DNA of 64,000 nucleotides, taken from Candidatus Hydrogenedens sp. (GTDB taxonomy: Bacteria; Hydrogenedentota; Hydrogenedentia; Hydrogenedentales; Hydrogenedentaceae). Positions 24,319 through 33,755 of the stretch are shown one piece after another (within the stretch, counting starts at the first letter, position 1; each line of letters starts with the position of its first letter). Location: positions 1 through 64,000 of the forward strand of contig DAOSBX010000009.1 in assembly GCA_035361075.1 (NCBI GenBank). The letters run 5' to 3'. The translations under genes were made by a program, and so were the position numbers. The notes under the pieces were generated by a model. It saw only the letters and a list, made by a program, of their open reading frames with translations, was not told the DNA's origin and did not search any database.

Positions 24319-27300
24319 ATGAGGCAAGGAAAAAAGATACTTTATTCAATTTATGTTGTATTAAGTTTAATAATTTTAACAGGATGTCCATCTGTTCAGT
24401 TTTATGTTGAACCTGAAACAGTAACATTCGGTGAAGTTTCGACAAGAGAATCCATACGGATTGTTTTTAACAGAAGAGGGAATTGGGAATGGGAAGCGGA
24501 AACAAAAAATGATTGGTTAAAATTATCTAAAGATGGGGGGGTAACAACGGGAACTACAATTAGTGGAAAGTTATCGAGCGAAAAAGTAAGATTTATTGAT
24601 TTAATAGCAGACCGCTCCTTATTGCCAGAGGGAACCAGTGTCGGGGAAGTATATGTAAAAAGTAGTGGTAGCACAAAGGTGGTTCGGGTTAGTATTACCA
24701 AGCCAGCGGTATTGCAATTATCTGTAAATCCGACTGAGTTAAATTTTGGACCTGTATTAACGGAGCTTCAGGTCAGTTTGATGAACCAAAGTAGAATAAG
24801 TAGTAGTTGGAGTGTCTCTATTCCAAATGATGCAACATGGTTAACAGTCGTTCCCAAGACAGGGGAGATTTCTGCTAATGGGGATGTAGTTCTGACATTT
24901 CGTGTGAATCGTAGTGGTTTGTCTGTTGGAGTATATCAGACAACGGTTAAAATTACAGCAGATTCTCAAGAGTTGCAGATTCCTGTGAGCATGGAAGTCT
25001 CTGCAATACAAGTCAGTCCGGAAGAGATACAATTTGGATTAATTAGTTCAGTATCTCAACAAGATTTATCGGTAACTAATTTAGGGACAGGAGATGTATC
25101 TATTAGAATTCAAATTTCAGAAGGCTCTACAAATTGGTTATCTGTGCAAACATCGGAGTTTACCCTGTCCTCAAATCAAAAAGTTGTTGTCCCAGTTGTT
25201 GCAAACCCAGAAGGTTTGGTACCTAATGACTATACAGGGACTCTTAATGTTATCGATGTAGCGTCAGGATTTACACTTCCGGTCGCCGTCCGAATGAGAA
25301 TCCCTGCTTTATCTGTTTCACCAACAGATATTAATTTTGGGAAGATACGAGAACGTCAAACATCCACATTTTCGATAACGAACTTGGCGCCGGTATCATG
25401 GCGTTGGACCTCTGCTATTCCGGAGGACGCCACATGGTTAAGATTAAGCCCTGCTAATGCTGATATCGCTGCGGGCGAGACGCAAACAGTGACGGTTGAG
25501 GCTGACCCAATAGCAGTTAGAGTGGGTGCTTATCGTGGAAGTGTAACGATAAGTTCAAATTGGGGTTCAGCAGTAGTAAATGTACAAATGGAGGCATCCA
25601 GAGCCCCTAAATTGGTGGCTTTGCCAACACTGATTAATTTCGGTGAGCTTCGTTCTGAAGAGGTATTAGCTATTTGGAATGATGGAGAAGATACAATTGC
25701 ATGGCAGATAGACACCACATCTTTCCCGACATGGTTAAGTATTACGCCAGTTAATTCACAGGGTATCGCTTCAGGACAGGTAAAAGGCTCTCAGACAGAT
25801 TTATTAAGAGTGAAGGTAGACAGGTCCTTAGCAAATGAAGCAGAGGGTCCATCGTATCAGCATCAATTTAGTATCACGGGGAATGTTGTTGAGTCTTCCA
25901 CAGCATCCAATACCGTTTTGGTCCAGGTAAGTATGTCTATTCCACAAATACCCGCAATTGTAATTGAGGCGGAGGGGTTAGACAGTAGTGGATTGCCTTT
26001 TATCAACTTTGCTTTTGAGGAGATAGAACAAGAATTTACTATAAAAAATAATGGCAATGGAACATTAGAATGGCAAATAGATTCGAGTCAGTTACCAGCA
26101 TGGATAACAGGTATAAATCCTTTGCAGGGTTCATTAGCTAAAGGAAAAGAACAAAAGGTAAAGATTAATATTAGTCGTGATACCCTCACATATTTAGGGG
26201 ATGTCTATGAGTTATCAATCAAATCGAATGATATAAATAATCCCAATGTTAAATTGTTAGTAGAGGTACAGGTTCCAAAAATGCCGAAAATAGGAACTCT
26301 CCCCAAGGCATTAAACTATGGTCTTAGAGAGATGTTGAGAACATTTGACGTAGCAAATGTAGGAGATCCGGAAACAATTTTGAATTTTATGCTTATACCT
26401 AATAAAGATTGGATATCTGTTTTTCCGGAATCAGGAGTCAGTTTTGGTACTTCGGGGCAAATGAAAGACTGGAAAACAATTTCTGTAGCGATTGATAGGG
26501 AAAAGTTAGAAGGAGCGAATGCTTCTGGTCAAATAAGTGTGGTAGCCACGAAAATTGTGGATGGAAACGTAGAAATAGATACTTCTATAGAGCCTGCCAT
26601 TGTAACAATTACTGCTTCCGCACCTGCGCTAACTCCAGAGATGGCACCCCCTAATCTGCGAATACCTTCTTTAGTCCGTTTTGTGATGACATTACGAGAT
26701 GTGCAACAACGAGCGATACAATTTCCAGAAAGCTTTTTGCCTGTATTAGCAGATAAATTCTTAATAACGGAGGATGACCTATCTCTGGATGTTACTGAAT
26801 CAAATCGATTCTTAATCCCGTTTGTAAAAGCTGAGAGATTAATTCCTCATAATGGGACTATATTAATTTTGTTGGATGCCTCTGGAAGTATGTTAAAGTC
26901 AGTTCAATCTATGGGAGAAACTGGCATATCGGATGCTGATGACCCTCTTAGGGAATTTTATATTCGTACAGTATTGCCTATGATTGATGAGATTCCCGAA
27001 AATTATAAGATAGGTTTGGCTTTATTTAATGAAAGAGAGTGGTTTGATAGTTCAATACGGATATTAATAAATAACGATGGGGAACCACTGTTTACATTTA
27101 ATCGGGATGTTGCAAAAAACAGGTTACTGAATATAGATGTTATTGACCACGGTGCAACGGCATTGCTTCCTGCAATAGCAAGTGGGGCATTAGAAATATA
27201 TCTTGCAGATGGATACCATGTCCCCTTTGATGTGTCTGATGACCGTATTATGTTGCTAATTACAGATGGTCAGTTAACCACACCTCCGGGGGAGATGAGT

Positions 27301-28530
27301 CCAGTAACGGATTTCCTAAAAATGACCCGAGTTCGTCCGTTAATTATTGGCTGGGGTGAAAAAATTAATAATAATATTCTGTTCCAATTAATTGAGGAAA
27401 CAGGTGGACATGTCTATTCAACACGGAATCAAGATACAGGCGAAGTAGATAGTTTAGGAAGACCTATTACAAAACCTTTGTTGTCTACATTAGAGGATTG
27501 GCTACAAACAAATCCATCTGACCCATGTGACCGTTCGATTGCAGAAGATATAAAGAGTCAAATTTTGTTTGAATATATTGCATTAAACCAAAAATCAGGT
27601 GCTACGATTACGATGAATTTATCATTCAATTCCCCAGCGGATGATAACAGCCTATGCTTGCCTGACCAAGGAGAAATATCAACCACCTTTAGTTATTCCA
27701 ATGTTGATTTATTAACGTACGCAAACGACGTAAGGTTAGGACAAATTAAATTAATATCATCTGGAATAAATTCTAATGCTGTTGATGTCGTCGTATATTC
27801 TGATTATATGCCAAGAAATATTACAAGACTTCAGTTCTCTGTAAATACAACAGGGGGAAATGCAGGGATGACAATGTCTGTATCACAACCTACACCTGCC
27901 CAAGGTGGAATTATTTCTGATTGGACTTTTTCACAAGCAGGAACTATTTTTACTTTCTCTTCACCAACGAATACCCCATTACCTTATGGTGCGTTTGGGC
28001 CTTTGTGTGTGTTGCATTTTGATAATGTTACTCAGGAATTTAATTTGGAATTCAATGTTATAGACCCGAAAATATCTGAACATCCAGATTCAAAATACTT
28101 TACTCATCCTAACTTGTTCGAAATAGTAAATAATCCATCTTTTATGACATCAAATCCATATCCTAAAATTGTGAGTGACCCTGCAATGGGTGATGGTAAT
28201 GAAATTTCACTAAACAGAGGTGGTGCAATCACTTTTTATCTTTATAATATCGGGGGAAGTCATAGACCGACTAACGTCGGATTAAAATGGGATTTTAAAG
28301 TGGCAGAAGGGAATTATTATGAGGATATAGAAATACCAGATGAAAAAGACCGAATTATTTTTGAGAACCAGACCCCATTTGAACTTATGGTTGCACTTGA
28401 CGAAAATAAAGTATCGAAGTTAAAACCTGGTATTTATCTTAGTATTTTAGAATTTTCATTTAATTCTATTTTCAATAATCCGATTGTCGAATACGTTTAT
28501 GTTTATATCTATATTGAGGAGGAAAAATAA
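24319..28530 (+). CDS. giant lipoprotein with BACON-like repeats and VWA domain, copy 2
   Basis: About 1403 residues from ATG 24319, with AGGAG seven bases upstream; the frame also runs back to a TTG at 24286 that lacks a ribosome site. Lipobox LTGC follows the signal peptide. I count seven consecutive sandwich repeats of 90-120 residues, each opening with a P-x-x-x-x-F-G type strand (VEPETVTFG, VNPTELNFG, VSPEEIQFG, VSPTDINFG) and most containing WL-x-x-x-P. A VWA domain at about 845-1060 has a canonical MIDAS motif, LLDASGSM. The C-terminal part (DVRLGQIKLISSG, YMPRNITRLQF, PYGAFGPL) is homologous to that of copy 1. Likely a cell-surface or periplasmic binding protein working with its paralogue. 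Confidence 0.87.
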   Translation: MRQGKKILYSIYVVLSLIILTGCPSVQFYVEPETVTFGEVSTRESIRIVFNRRGNWEWEAETKNDWLKLSKDGGVTTGTTISGKLSSEKVRFIDLIADRSLLPEGTSVGEVYVKSSGSTKVVRVSITKPAVLQLSVNPTELNFGPVLTELQVSLMNQSRISSSWSVSIPNDATWLTVVPKTGEISANGDVVLTFRVNRSGLSVGVYQTTVKITADSQELQIPVSMEVSAIQVSPEEIQFGLISSVSQQDLSVTNLGTGDVSIRIQISEGSTNWLSVQTSEFTLSSNQKVVVPVVANPEGLVPNDYTGTLNVIDVASGFTLPVAVRMRIPALSVSPTDINFGKIRERQTSTFSITNLAPVSWRWTSAIPEDATWLRLSPANADIAAGETQTVTVEADPIAVRVGAYRGSVTISSNWGSAVVNVQMEASRAPKLVALPTLINFGELRSEEVLAIWNDGEDTIAWQIDTTSFPTWLSITPVNSQGIASGQVKGSQTDLLRVKVDRSLANEAEGPSYQHQFSITGNVVESSTASNTVLVQVSMSIPQIPAIVIEAEGLDSSGLPFINFAFEEIEQEFTIKNNGNGTLEWQIDSSQLPAWITGINPLQGSLAKGKEQKVKINISRDTLTYLGDVYELSIKSNDINNPNVKLLVEVQVPKMPKIGTLPKALNYGLREMLRTFDVANVGDPETILNFMLIPNKDWISVFPESGVSFGTSGQMKDWKTISVAIDREKLEGANASGQISVVATKIVDGNVEIDTSIEPAIVTITASAPALTPEMAPPNLRIPSLVRFVMTLRDVQQRAIQFPESFLPVLADKFLITEDDLSLDVTESNRFLIPFVKAERLIPHNGTILILLDASGSMLKSVQSMGETGISDADDPLREFYIRTVLPMIDEIPENYKIGLALFNEREWFDSSIRILINNDGEPLFTFNRDVAKNRLLNIDVIDHGATALLPAIASGALEIYLADGYHVPFDVSDDRIMLLITDGQLTTPPGEMSPVTDFLKMTRVRPLIIGWGEKINNNILFQLIEETGGHVYSTRNQDTGEVDSLGRPITKPLLSTLEDWLQTNPSDPCDRSIAEDIKSQILFEYIALNQKSGATITMNLSFNSPADDNSLCLPDQGEISTTFSYSNVDLLTYANDVRLGQIKLISSGINSNAVDVVVYSDYMPRNITRLQFSVNTTGGNAGMTMSVSQPTPAQGGIISDWTFSQAGTIFTFSSPTNTPLPYGAFGPLCVLHFDNVTQEFNLEFNVIDPKISEHPDSKYFTHPNLFEIVNNPSFMTSNPYPKIVSDPAMGDGNEISLNRGGAITFYLYNIGGSHRPTNVGLKWDFKVAEGNYYEDIEIPDEKDRIIFENQTPFELMVALDENKVSKLKPGIYLSILEFSFNSIFNNPIVEYVYVYIYIEEEK

Positions 28531-28621
28531 ATTTCTTAATTTTTACTGTCATAAAAGATCGGTTTTTATGGTTATCAAATAAAAAAATCTAATATCCCGC
28601 CTGATTCTATTTGTGTGTCAA

Positions 28622-28630
28622 TGCTATAAT
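28622..28630 (+). promoter_or_regulatory. extended -10 promoter
   Basis: TGCTATAAT is a perfect extended -10 element 49 bases before the small gene at 28679, giving a leader of about 42 bases. No good -35 is seen, as is usual for extended -10 promoters. A short AT-rich inverted repeat (28550-28556 with 28564-28570) between it and the preceding gene may act as a weak terminator. Confidence 0.5.
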
Positions 28631-28678
28631 TGGAAAGTATTTTAATCATTTTGTTGTTTTTATTTAAAAGGAAGCTTT

Positions 28679-28894
28679 ATGAACATTATATATACCTTGT
28701 TATTAACAATTATTTTAACTTCGACGTTCGGATGTGCATGGGTGTGTATTCACCTTTTAGCAAAACGTCGATTAGGTGAGCGAAGTGCAAAGGCGTGCGA
28801 AATAGTAGGGAATTCATCAGAGCATTGTTGTCAATATATAGATCAGTGTCCCGAGGAGATACGAAGTAAATGTAAGCATGCAATTAAGTTATGA
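28679..28894 (+). CDS. small cysteine-rich membrane protein, 71 aa
   Basis: AAGGAA five bases before the ATG and an extended -10 promoter upstream support expression. An N-terminal hydrophobic segment (residues 2-24) would anchor it in the membrane or act as a signal peptide. Seven cysteines follow at 19, 23, 40, 50, 51, 57 and 65, with the motif SEHCCQYIDQCPEEIRSKC in the soluble part. The spacing suggests a small metal site or disulfide-bonded knot. The sequence before Cys19 (TFGC) is a poor lipobox. I do not recognise a family. It follows the lipoprotein locus but has its own promoter. Confidence 0.65.
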   Translation: MNIIYTLLLTIILTSTFGCAWVCIHLLAKRRLGERSAKACEIVGNSSEHCCQYIDQCPEEIRSKCKHAIKL

Positions 28895-28907
28895 GTATTT
28901 GTTATCT

Positions 28908-29027
28908 ATGAAGCCAAGACTATCCTATAAGGAAAGATGGGTTGTCATAATAATAGCGGTTTTAATGATACTATCTATTTTTTTACGGAGGGTATTTTCT
29001 GTTTTCCTTTTTCATATTTTTAAATAA
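28908..29027 (+). CDS. possible single-pass membrane peptide, 39 aa
   Basis: A 39-codon frame 13 bases after the Cys-rich gene: a basic N terminus (MKPRLSYKERW), one hydrophobic segment (VVIIIAVLMILSIFL), then RR and a hydrophobic tail. The composition, positive-inside N terminus and placement fit a small membrane protein co-transcribed with its neighbour. No clear ribosome binding site is present, so translation would have to rely on coupling; chance is not excluded. Confidence 0.4.
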   Translation: MKPRLSYKERWVVIIIAVLMILSIFLRRVFSVFLFHIFK

Positions 29028-29068
29028 CGGGAATTAATGAGGTTTTTGATTCATTGCTCTATATAGTC

Positions 29069-32000
29069 CTATTCCATATAGCCGATTGCTTTGAGTTTTT
29101 CTTGTAATTCTGTTGGCAATGAAACCTGTTTTGGCTGGGAAGTAATGTTGTTTGTAGAGCCACTATTTTTTATTTCATTGATAATATTCATGAGACTATC
29201 CTTTATTTGTTTGAAATCAGGAATATGAGATAGGTTCTGTAGTTCTTTTGAATCATTATTCAGGTCGTATAATTCTTCTGGTTTTAATCCACGGGGATTT
29301 TCGGGGTTTGATAGGATAAGTTTAAATTGTTGGTTGCGAACTGATTGCATAATTTGTCCCTCTATTTCATTTTCTGCCCATGTATAAATGTTGTTATCTG
29401 ATTCAGCAATATCACCTCCTTGAGTTAATAACGACTTCCCTTCAAAAGTATTTGGAGATTCAATCCCAGCAACTTCAAGAATTGTCGGGGGAATATCAAT
29501 AAGCCGTACTAACGAAGATATCCTTTTGTTTACAGGTGCGTTGTTGAGGTTTGTTTTGGGAACCTTGATGATTAATGGGACATGTAACATCTCTTGATAT
29601 AGAGTAAAACCATGCCACCAGCCATTATGGTCTTCAAATTCTTCTCCATGGTCTGCAGTAAAAATAATGTATGTGTTTTCATCTAAGCCAAGTTTACTTA
29701 ATTCATTAAAAAGAGTTCCTAAATGTTTATCTAAATGTTCAATCTCACTAATGTATGCTTCTCTCATAGGTGGTGTTAGAGCACTTTTAGGTGTGTTACC
29801 AAGAAGAGCCCGAGCAAAAAACGTAGAATTATTTCTATTCAAATAAGGGTCATGCGTATCCATATAATGTAAAACGAGGTAGAACGGATTTTCTTTATAA
29901 GGGCGATTATTTAACCAATGGACTGCTTCGGATGTTACTGCTTCTGCAGGTTGGTAATATCCTTTTATATCGGGAGGACGCTTTAATAGTTTCGAAAAGG
30001 TTGTGTAGATTTTTCCATGGACACGACGTAAGATTTCATATATCGTCAATTTTGAGCTGGATGCCTTCGCAAAGAGCACACGTTTCGCTTCAAGTTCTGT
30101 ATATTCAACAAAGCCTTTATCAAATCCAAAGATAGAATAGACATTAGGATTATTTGCATATCCTTTTGTATAGTACCCATGTTGAAAAAGAACTTCTGCG
30201 AGAGTCGGAAGTTCTGGATTAATCACGGCATTTTTTGAAGTGGCATGATGTCTGGAAGGTATTGTGCCAGTATAAATTGACGCAAAAGAAGGTTTTGTCC
30301 ATGAAGCTTGAGCACTGCAATCCATAAATAGAATGGACTGTTCAACGAAATGATTTAATGTAGGTGTGACTGTTTCTATAGATGGGTTATACATAGGTAG
30401 ATAATCAGCACGAAGAGCATCTGCAATTATTAAAATAATGTTAGGAGCATTTTGAGGGGCTTTAGCTAAGGATATAGGATGGGTTTCAGTTTTTAATGAA
30501 AATAATACAGGAATACAGAATCCTAATAATGTAGGTATTATGGCTAATATAAGTGAAACAAGGATTATAGTTTTCCTAAACATTTTTAGGAGATAAAAAC
30601 TCATGGTGTATAAAATTGTAGAGATAATAATCATACCCCCGAGGGAGTAAAGGGATATAGGTAGATATGTTATGTAAGAAGTGGGTTTTTGAAAGAGAAT
30701 ATCTCTATAGTACCTCCAAAGTATAAGAAAAAGGCCTAAAGATAACAATGTAGCAAAAAATGAAATGGAGTAAGAAAAGGCGGAAGATGGAAAACTACGA
30801 ATTAGCAAAGGTATCCATGAACATATAAAAATACCTACGGAGATACCAATTGCTATGGAAGCAATCCCGTAGATTAACGGACTCCACCACAATAATTGGT
30901 ATTCCTTTAAGTTGGGTATTATATGCGTTATCCATAAAGACTCACATAGACCGCACATACTACCAGCAGTAACGCTACCCAATATACTTGCTATTATATT
31001 GACTACAATTTGGTTTCTAATGATGTGATATTCATCTACATTAATTTCGGCAGAGAAGGTGTCTGTAATTTGATGGCTCTGATGAATGTTTTGCATTTGT
31101 CTTTGAATCTCTTCTTTTTGAGGTCGCTTGCGGAAAATGAGGAAAGGTAAACCAATCAGGAATGGAACTACATCACCAATCCACCATCCTAAATGAGCAA
31201 AAGCAACGACTTTTAATGTGTTTTCTTTTCCACCCAGCAAGGTTGCAAACACAATTTCGCGGATACCTTCCCCTCCAATAGAAGGTCCTAATACCGTTCC
31301 ATAAATCATTAACGGACTTGCAAATAAAACATCCCAAAGGCTGGTATTCTCAGAACGAAGAGCCATCATAGTCCCAAAATACATAAAACAGGCGCTTAAA
31401 TGAACAGCCAGTCCGCATAAGATTGCTAAGAGGAGATATTTTCTATGGCCTGCATAGGCAGTTGCAGACGAGCCTAAACGGTTTAGGAGATTCTTTACTT
31501 TCTGAGGCACAGGAATGGAGTACAAAATGAATTGAATGATATAAGGTTGAATAAGTAATGACAGGAAGAAGAAGACAGATAAACCCAATATAAGGAGAAT
31601 GATAAGTAATATTAACGTATTAAATTTCAATAATCGAAAACCCAAAGGGAAAGTCAAAAAGACAAGGGTTGTTAATGATATAAACCCAATAATTTTCTCG
31701 ATGAAAATAACAGTAGTACAGCGAACAATATCCCCCGTGTAACGGACAGAATCATATAGACGGTACCCATCTAAACCAATGGTGCTGGGTAAAAAAATAC
31801 CAATGGTACGGCCGATAAACCAACTTTGGGTCATATATGAAAATGGTATATATAGATTTTGGCCATTCAAAAGTATTTTCCATCGAATAACTCCACACAT
31901 GATCCCACCAAGCCGTATAAATAGTGCAAATAATATCCAAGGGATAGCATGAGATGGATTTAAAGAACGGATTTCGTTTATCAAAGAAGATGGTTTTATT

Positions 32001-32107
32001 CCTCCGAAGGTGTTAGGTGATAGACCAAAAGTTTCAGGCCAGAAAAGCAATACAAATAGTCCAAAAGTAATAATAAATTTTATCAAGGTGATTATTACTC
32101 TTTTCAT
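29069..32107 (-). CDS. flippase-like membrane domain fused to alkaline-phosphatase-superfamily hydrolase
   Basis: About 1012 residues from ATG 32107 (AAGGAA six bases upstream; a GTG 24 bases earlier is less likely). The first 330 residues are a multi-pass membrane region of the lysylphosphatidylglycerol synthase TM/AglD type (LPSTIGLDGYRLYD, then SIGGEGIREIVFATL). Several more membrane segments follow to about 530. From about 550 there is a sulfatase-like domain: IIADALRADYL supplies the metal Asp, SWTKPSFASIYTG the active site and FTADHGEEFEDH the later metal ligands. The nucleophile position holds Thr where sulfatases have Cys/Ser in C-x-P-S-R, so a phosphatase or phosphotransferase acting on lipid or glycan is more likely than a sulfatase. 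Confidence 0.85.
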   Translation of the reverse strand: MKRVIITLIKFIITFGLFVLLFWPETFGLSPNTFGGIKPSSLINEIRSLNPSHAIPWILFALFIRLGGIMCGVIRWKILLNGQNLYIPFSYMTQSWFIGRTIGIFLPSTIGLDGYRLYDSVRYTGDIVRCTTVIFIEKIIGFISLTTLVFLTFPLGFRLLKFNTLILLIILLILGLSVFFFLSLLIQPYIIQFILYSIPVPQKVKNLLNRLGSSATAYAGHRKYLLLAILCGLAVHLSACFMYFGTMMALRSENTSLWDVLFASPLMIYGTVLGPSIGGEGIREIVFATLLGGKENTLKVVAFAHLGWWIGDVVPFLIGLPFLIFRKRPQKEEIQRQMQNIHQSHQITDTFSAEINVDEYHIIRNQIVVNIIASILGSVTAGSMCGLCESLWITHIIPNLKEYQLLWWSPLIYGIASIAIGISVGIFICSWIPLLIRSFPSSAFSYSISFFATLLSLGLFLILWRYYRDILFQKPTSYITYLPISLYSLGGMIIISTILYTMSFYLLKMFRKTIILVSLILAIIPTLLGFCIPVLFSLKTETHPISLAKAPQNAPNIILIIADALRADYLPMYNPSIETVTPTLNHFVEQSILFMDCSAQASWTKPSFASIYTGTIPSRHHATSKNAVINPELPTLAEVLFQHGYYTKGYANNPNVYSIFGFDKGFVEYTELEAKRVLFAKASSSKLTIYEILRRVHGKIYTTFSKLLKRPPDIKGYYQPAEAVTSEAVHWLNNRPYKENPFYLVLHYMDTHDPYLNRNNSTFFARALLGNTPKSALTPPMREAYISEIEHLDKHLGTLFNELSKLGLDENTYIIFTADHGEEFEDHNGWWHGFTLYQEMLHVPLIIKVPKTNLNNAPVNKRISSLVRLIDIPPTILEVAGIESPNTFEGKSLLTQGGDIAESDNNIYTWAENEIEGQIMQSVRNQQFKLILSNPENPRGLKPEELYDLNNDSKELQNLSHIPDFKQIKDSLMNIINEIKNSGSTNNITSQPKQVSLPTELQEKLKAIGYME

Positions 32108-32315
32108 GAAACATTCCTTATATATAGGCACAAAAAAAGAAATGGCAAAATTATAGCAATAAAGAATACTAAATATGTGTTCTTGTTCTCAATGTATAAC
32201 TTTATGTCTTATAATCTTTTTATCTGGTTTGCGATAGTTTTATCCTTTTGAATAAAATCTGACATACTTTTTAATTCAATTTGTATTCCAAAAATTTAAT
32301 GTTTAATTTACTTCT

Positions 32316-33734
32316 GTGAATAACAATCTACTTGTTAATTTGTCAAAGTTTCAAAGTTCATTTAACCTTATTGAGAAAGTGGCGGATGCACTTCGTTCCT
32401 GTAGTACCGATAAAGGTAAAATAAACAGATATGAAGTGTATGTTGATGATTATGATTTGTTAGAAGAATTATGTTCGATACAACATATAGGAAGATATTA
32501 TTGGTCTTCACGAGATAATACATTTGAAATGGCTGGCTGGGGTGAAGCGGATGTTGTTGTATCAAAAGAAGAAACATACAGTTTTTCATATAATGAAGTA
32601 TTTAGTAAACTTCAAGAAAAGATATCATTGAAATCACCAACACTTCGATATTATGGCGGGTCTAAGTTTCAGCCGTTAGATAGTAGAGGGAAACGATGGA
32701 AAGTATTTCGGGCATATCGTTTTGTCGTTCCTCGGGTTGAACTATTCCGAGACAATTCTGGAACGAGACTTGTTGCTAATATTGTTGGTGGAGATGCATC
32801 ATTTGAATTAGAACAATTTCTCGATATGCTGAAATGCTTAAAGGTATGGTTACTTAATGAGTCGTTGTGTGAAGAATCAGAGCCTTATATATTTTTTAAC
32901 CGCATTGATTGTCCTTCGAAACATGAATGGACTGAATTGGTTAACAGGGCATTAATAGCCATTGACAGAGGTTCTTTTGAAAAAGTGGTATTAGCAAGAG
33001 AATCTACGTTTGAGTCAAACCGTTACTTGGATCCCGTCTCTATTCTTAGAAAGGTATCAAAAGATGCCTTTCGATGTTATCATTTTTGTTTCAATCCTTC
33101 ACCTGATAGAGGATTCATCGGTGTTTCTCCGGAGCGTCTTTACTATCGTGTTAGCACGTATATGGAGACGGAGGCATTAGCAGGAACGATTCCACGTGGT
33201 AAAAATGAAGATGAAGATTTACAATTGAAGTCCGTGCTATTAACTAATAAGAAGGAGCGAATGGAACACGAGATTGTTGTTAATATGCTTAAAAATAATA
33301 TGGAACAGCTGTGTTGTAATTATGAATATGATGTAAAGCCTCAGGTTATTACTTTATCAACGGTGCATCACTTATATACGTATTTTCGAGGAATATTAAG
33401 AGCCTCAGTGACTGATAGTGATATTTTAGAATTACTACATCCAACCCCAGCAATTGGAGGTTACCCAAAAAGTTCTGCATTAGAATGGATAAAAAGAGAA
33501 GAACCAATAGATCGTGGTATTTATACAGGACCTGTTGGTTGGATTTCTTATGACTCAGCAGAATTTTGTGTAGGGATACGTTCCGCTTTAGTTCAAGGCA
33601 ATCACATCTCCCTATATTCAGGAGCAGGAATCGTGATTGGTTCACAACCTGAATCTGAATGGTACGAACTTGAAAGTAAGATTAAGGGATACATTAATGT
33701 CTTGGTTTGTGAAAATAGTCAAGTCCAGAAATAA
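32316..33734 (+). CDS. menF: isochorismate synthase MenF
   Basis: 472 residues of the chorismate-binding family. It isomerises chorismate to isochorismate, the first committed step towards menaquinone. Hallmarks: VVLARESTF, GVSPERLYY, ALAGTIPRGK, KERMEHEIVV, LHPTPAIGGYPK, DRGIYTGPVGW and GAGIVIGSQPESEW. These carry the Mg and substrate ligands of the family. menD follows 21 bases downstream, which identifies the pathway as menaquinone rather than siderophore synthesis. The GTG at 32316 is the best start in the frame but has no ribosome site; an ATG does not exist nearby. N-terminal residues 1-150 are poorly conserved, as usual. Confidence 0.92.
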   Translation: MNNNLLVNLSKFQSSFNLIEKVADALRSCSTDKGKINRYEVYVDDYDLLEELCSIQHIGRYYWSSRDNTFEMAGWGEADVVVSKEETYSFSYNEVFSKLQEKISLKSPTLRYYGGSKFQPLDSRGKRWKVFRAYRFVVPRVELFRDNSGTRLVANIVGGDASFELEQFLDMLKCLKVWLLNESLCEESEPYIFFNRIDCPSKHEWTELVNRALIAIDRGSFEKVVLARESTFESNRYLDPVSILRKVSKDAFRCYHFCFNPSPDRGFIGVSPERLYYRVSTYMETEALAGTIPRGKNEDEDLQLKSVLLTNKKERMEHEIVVNMLKNNMEQLCCNYEYDVKPQVITLSTVHHLYTYFRGILRASVTDSDILELLHPTPAIGGYPKSSALEWIKREEPIDRGIYTGPVGWISYDSAEFCVGIRSALVQGNHISLYSGAGIVIGSQPESEWYELESKIKGYINVLVCENSQVQK

Positions 33735-33755
33735 TCATAATGTTGGAGATGCTAT

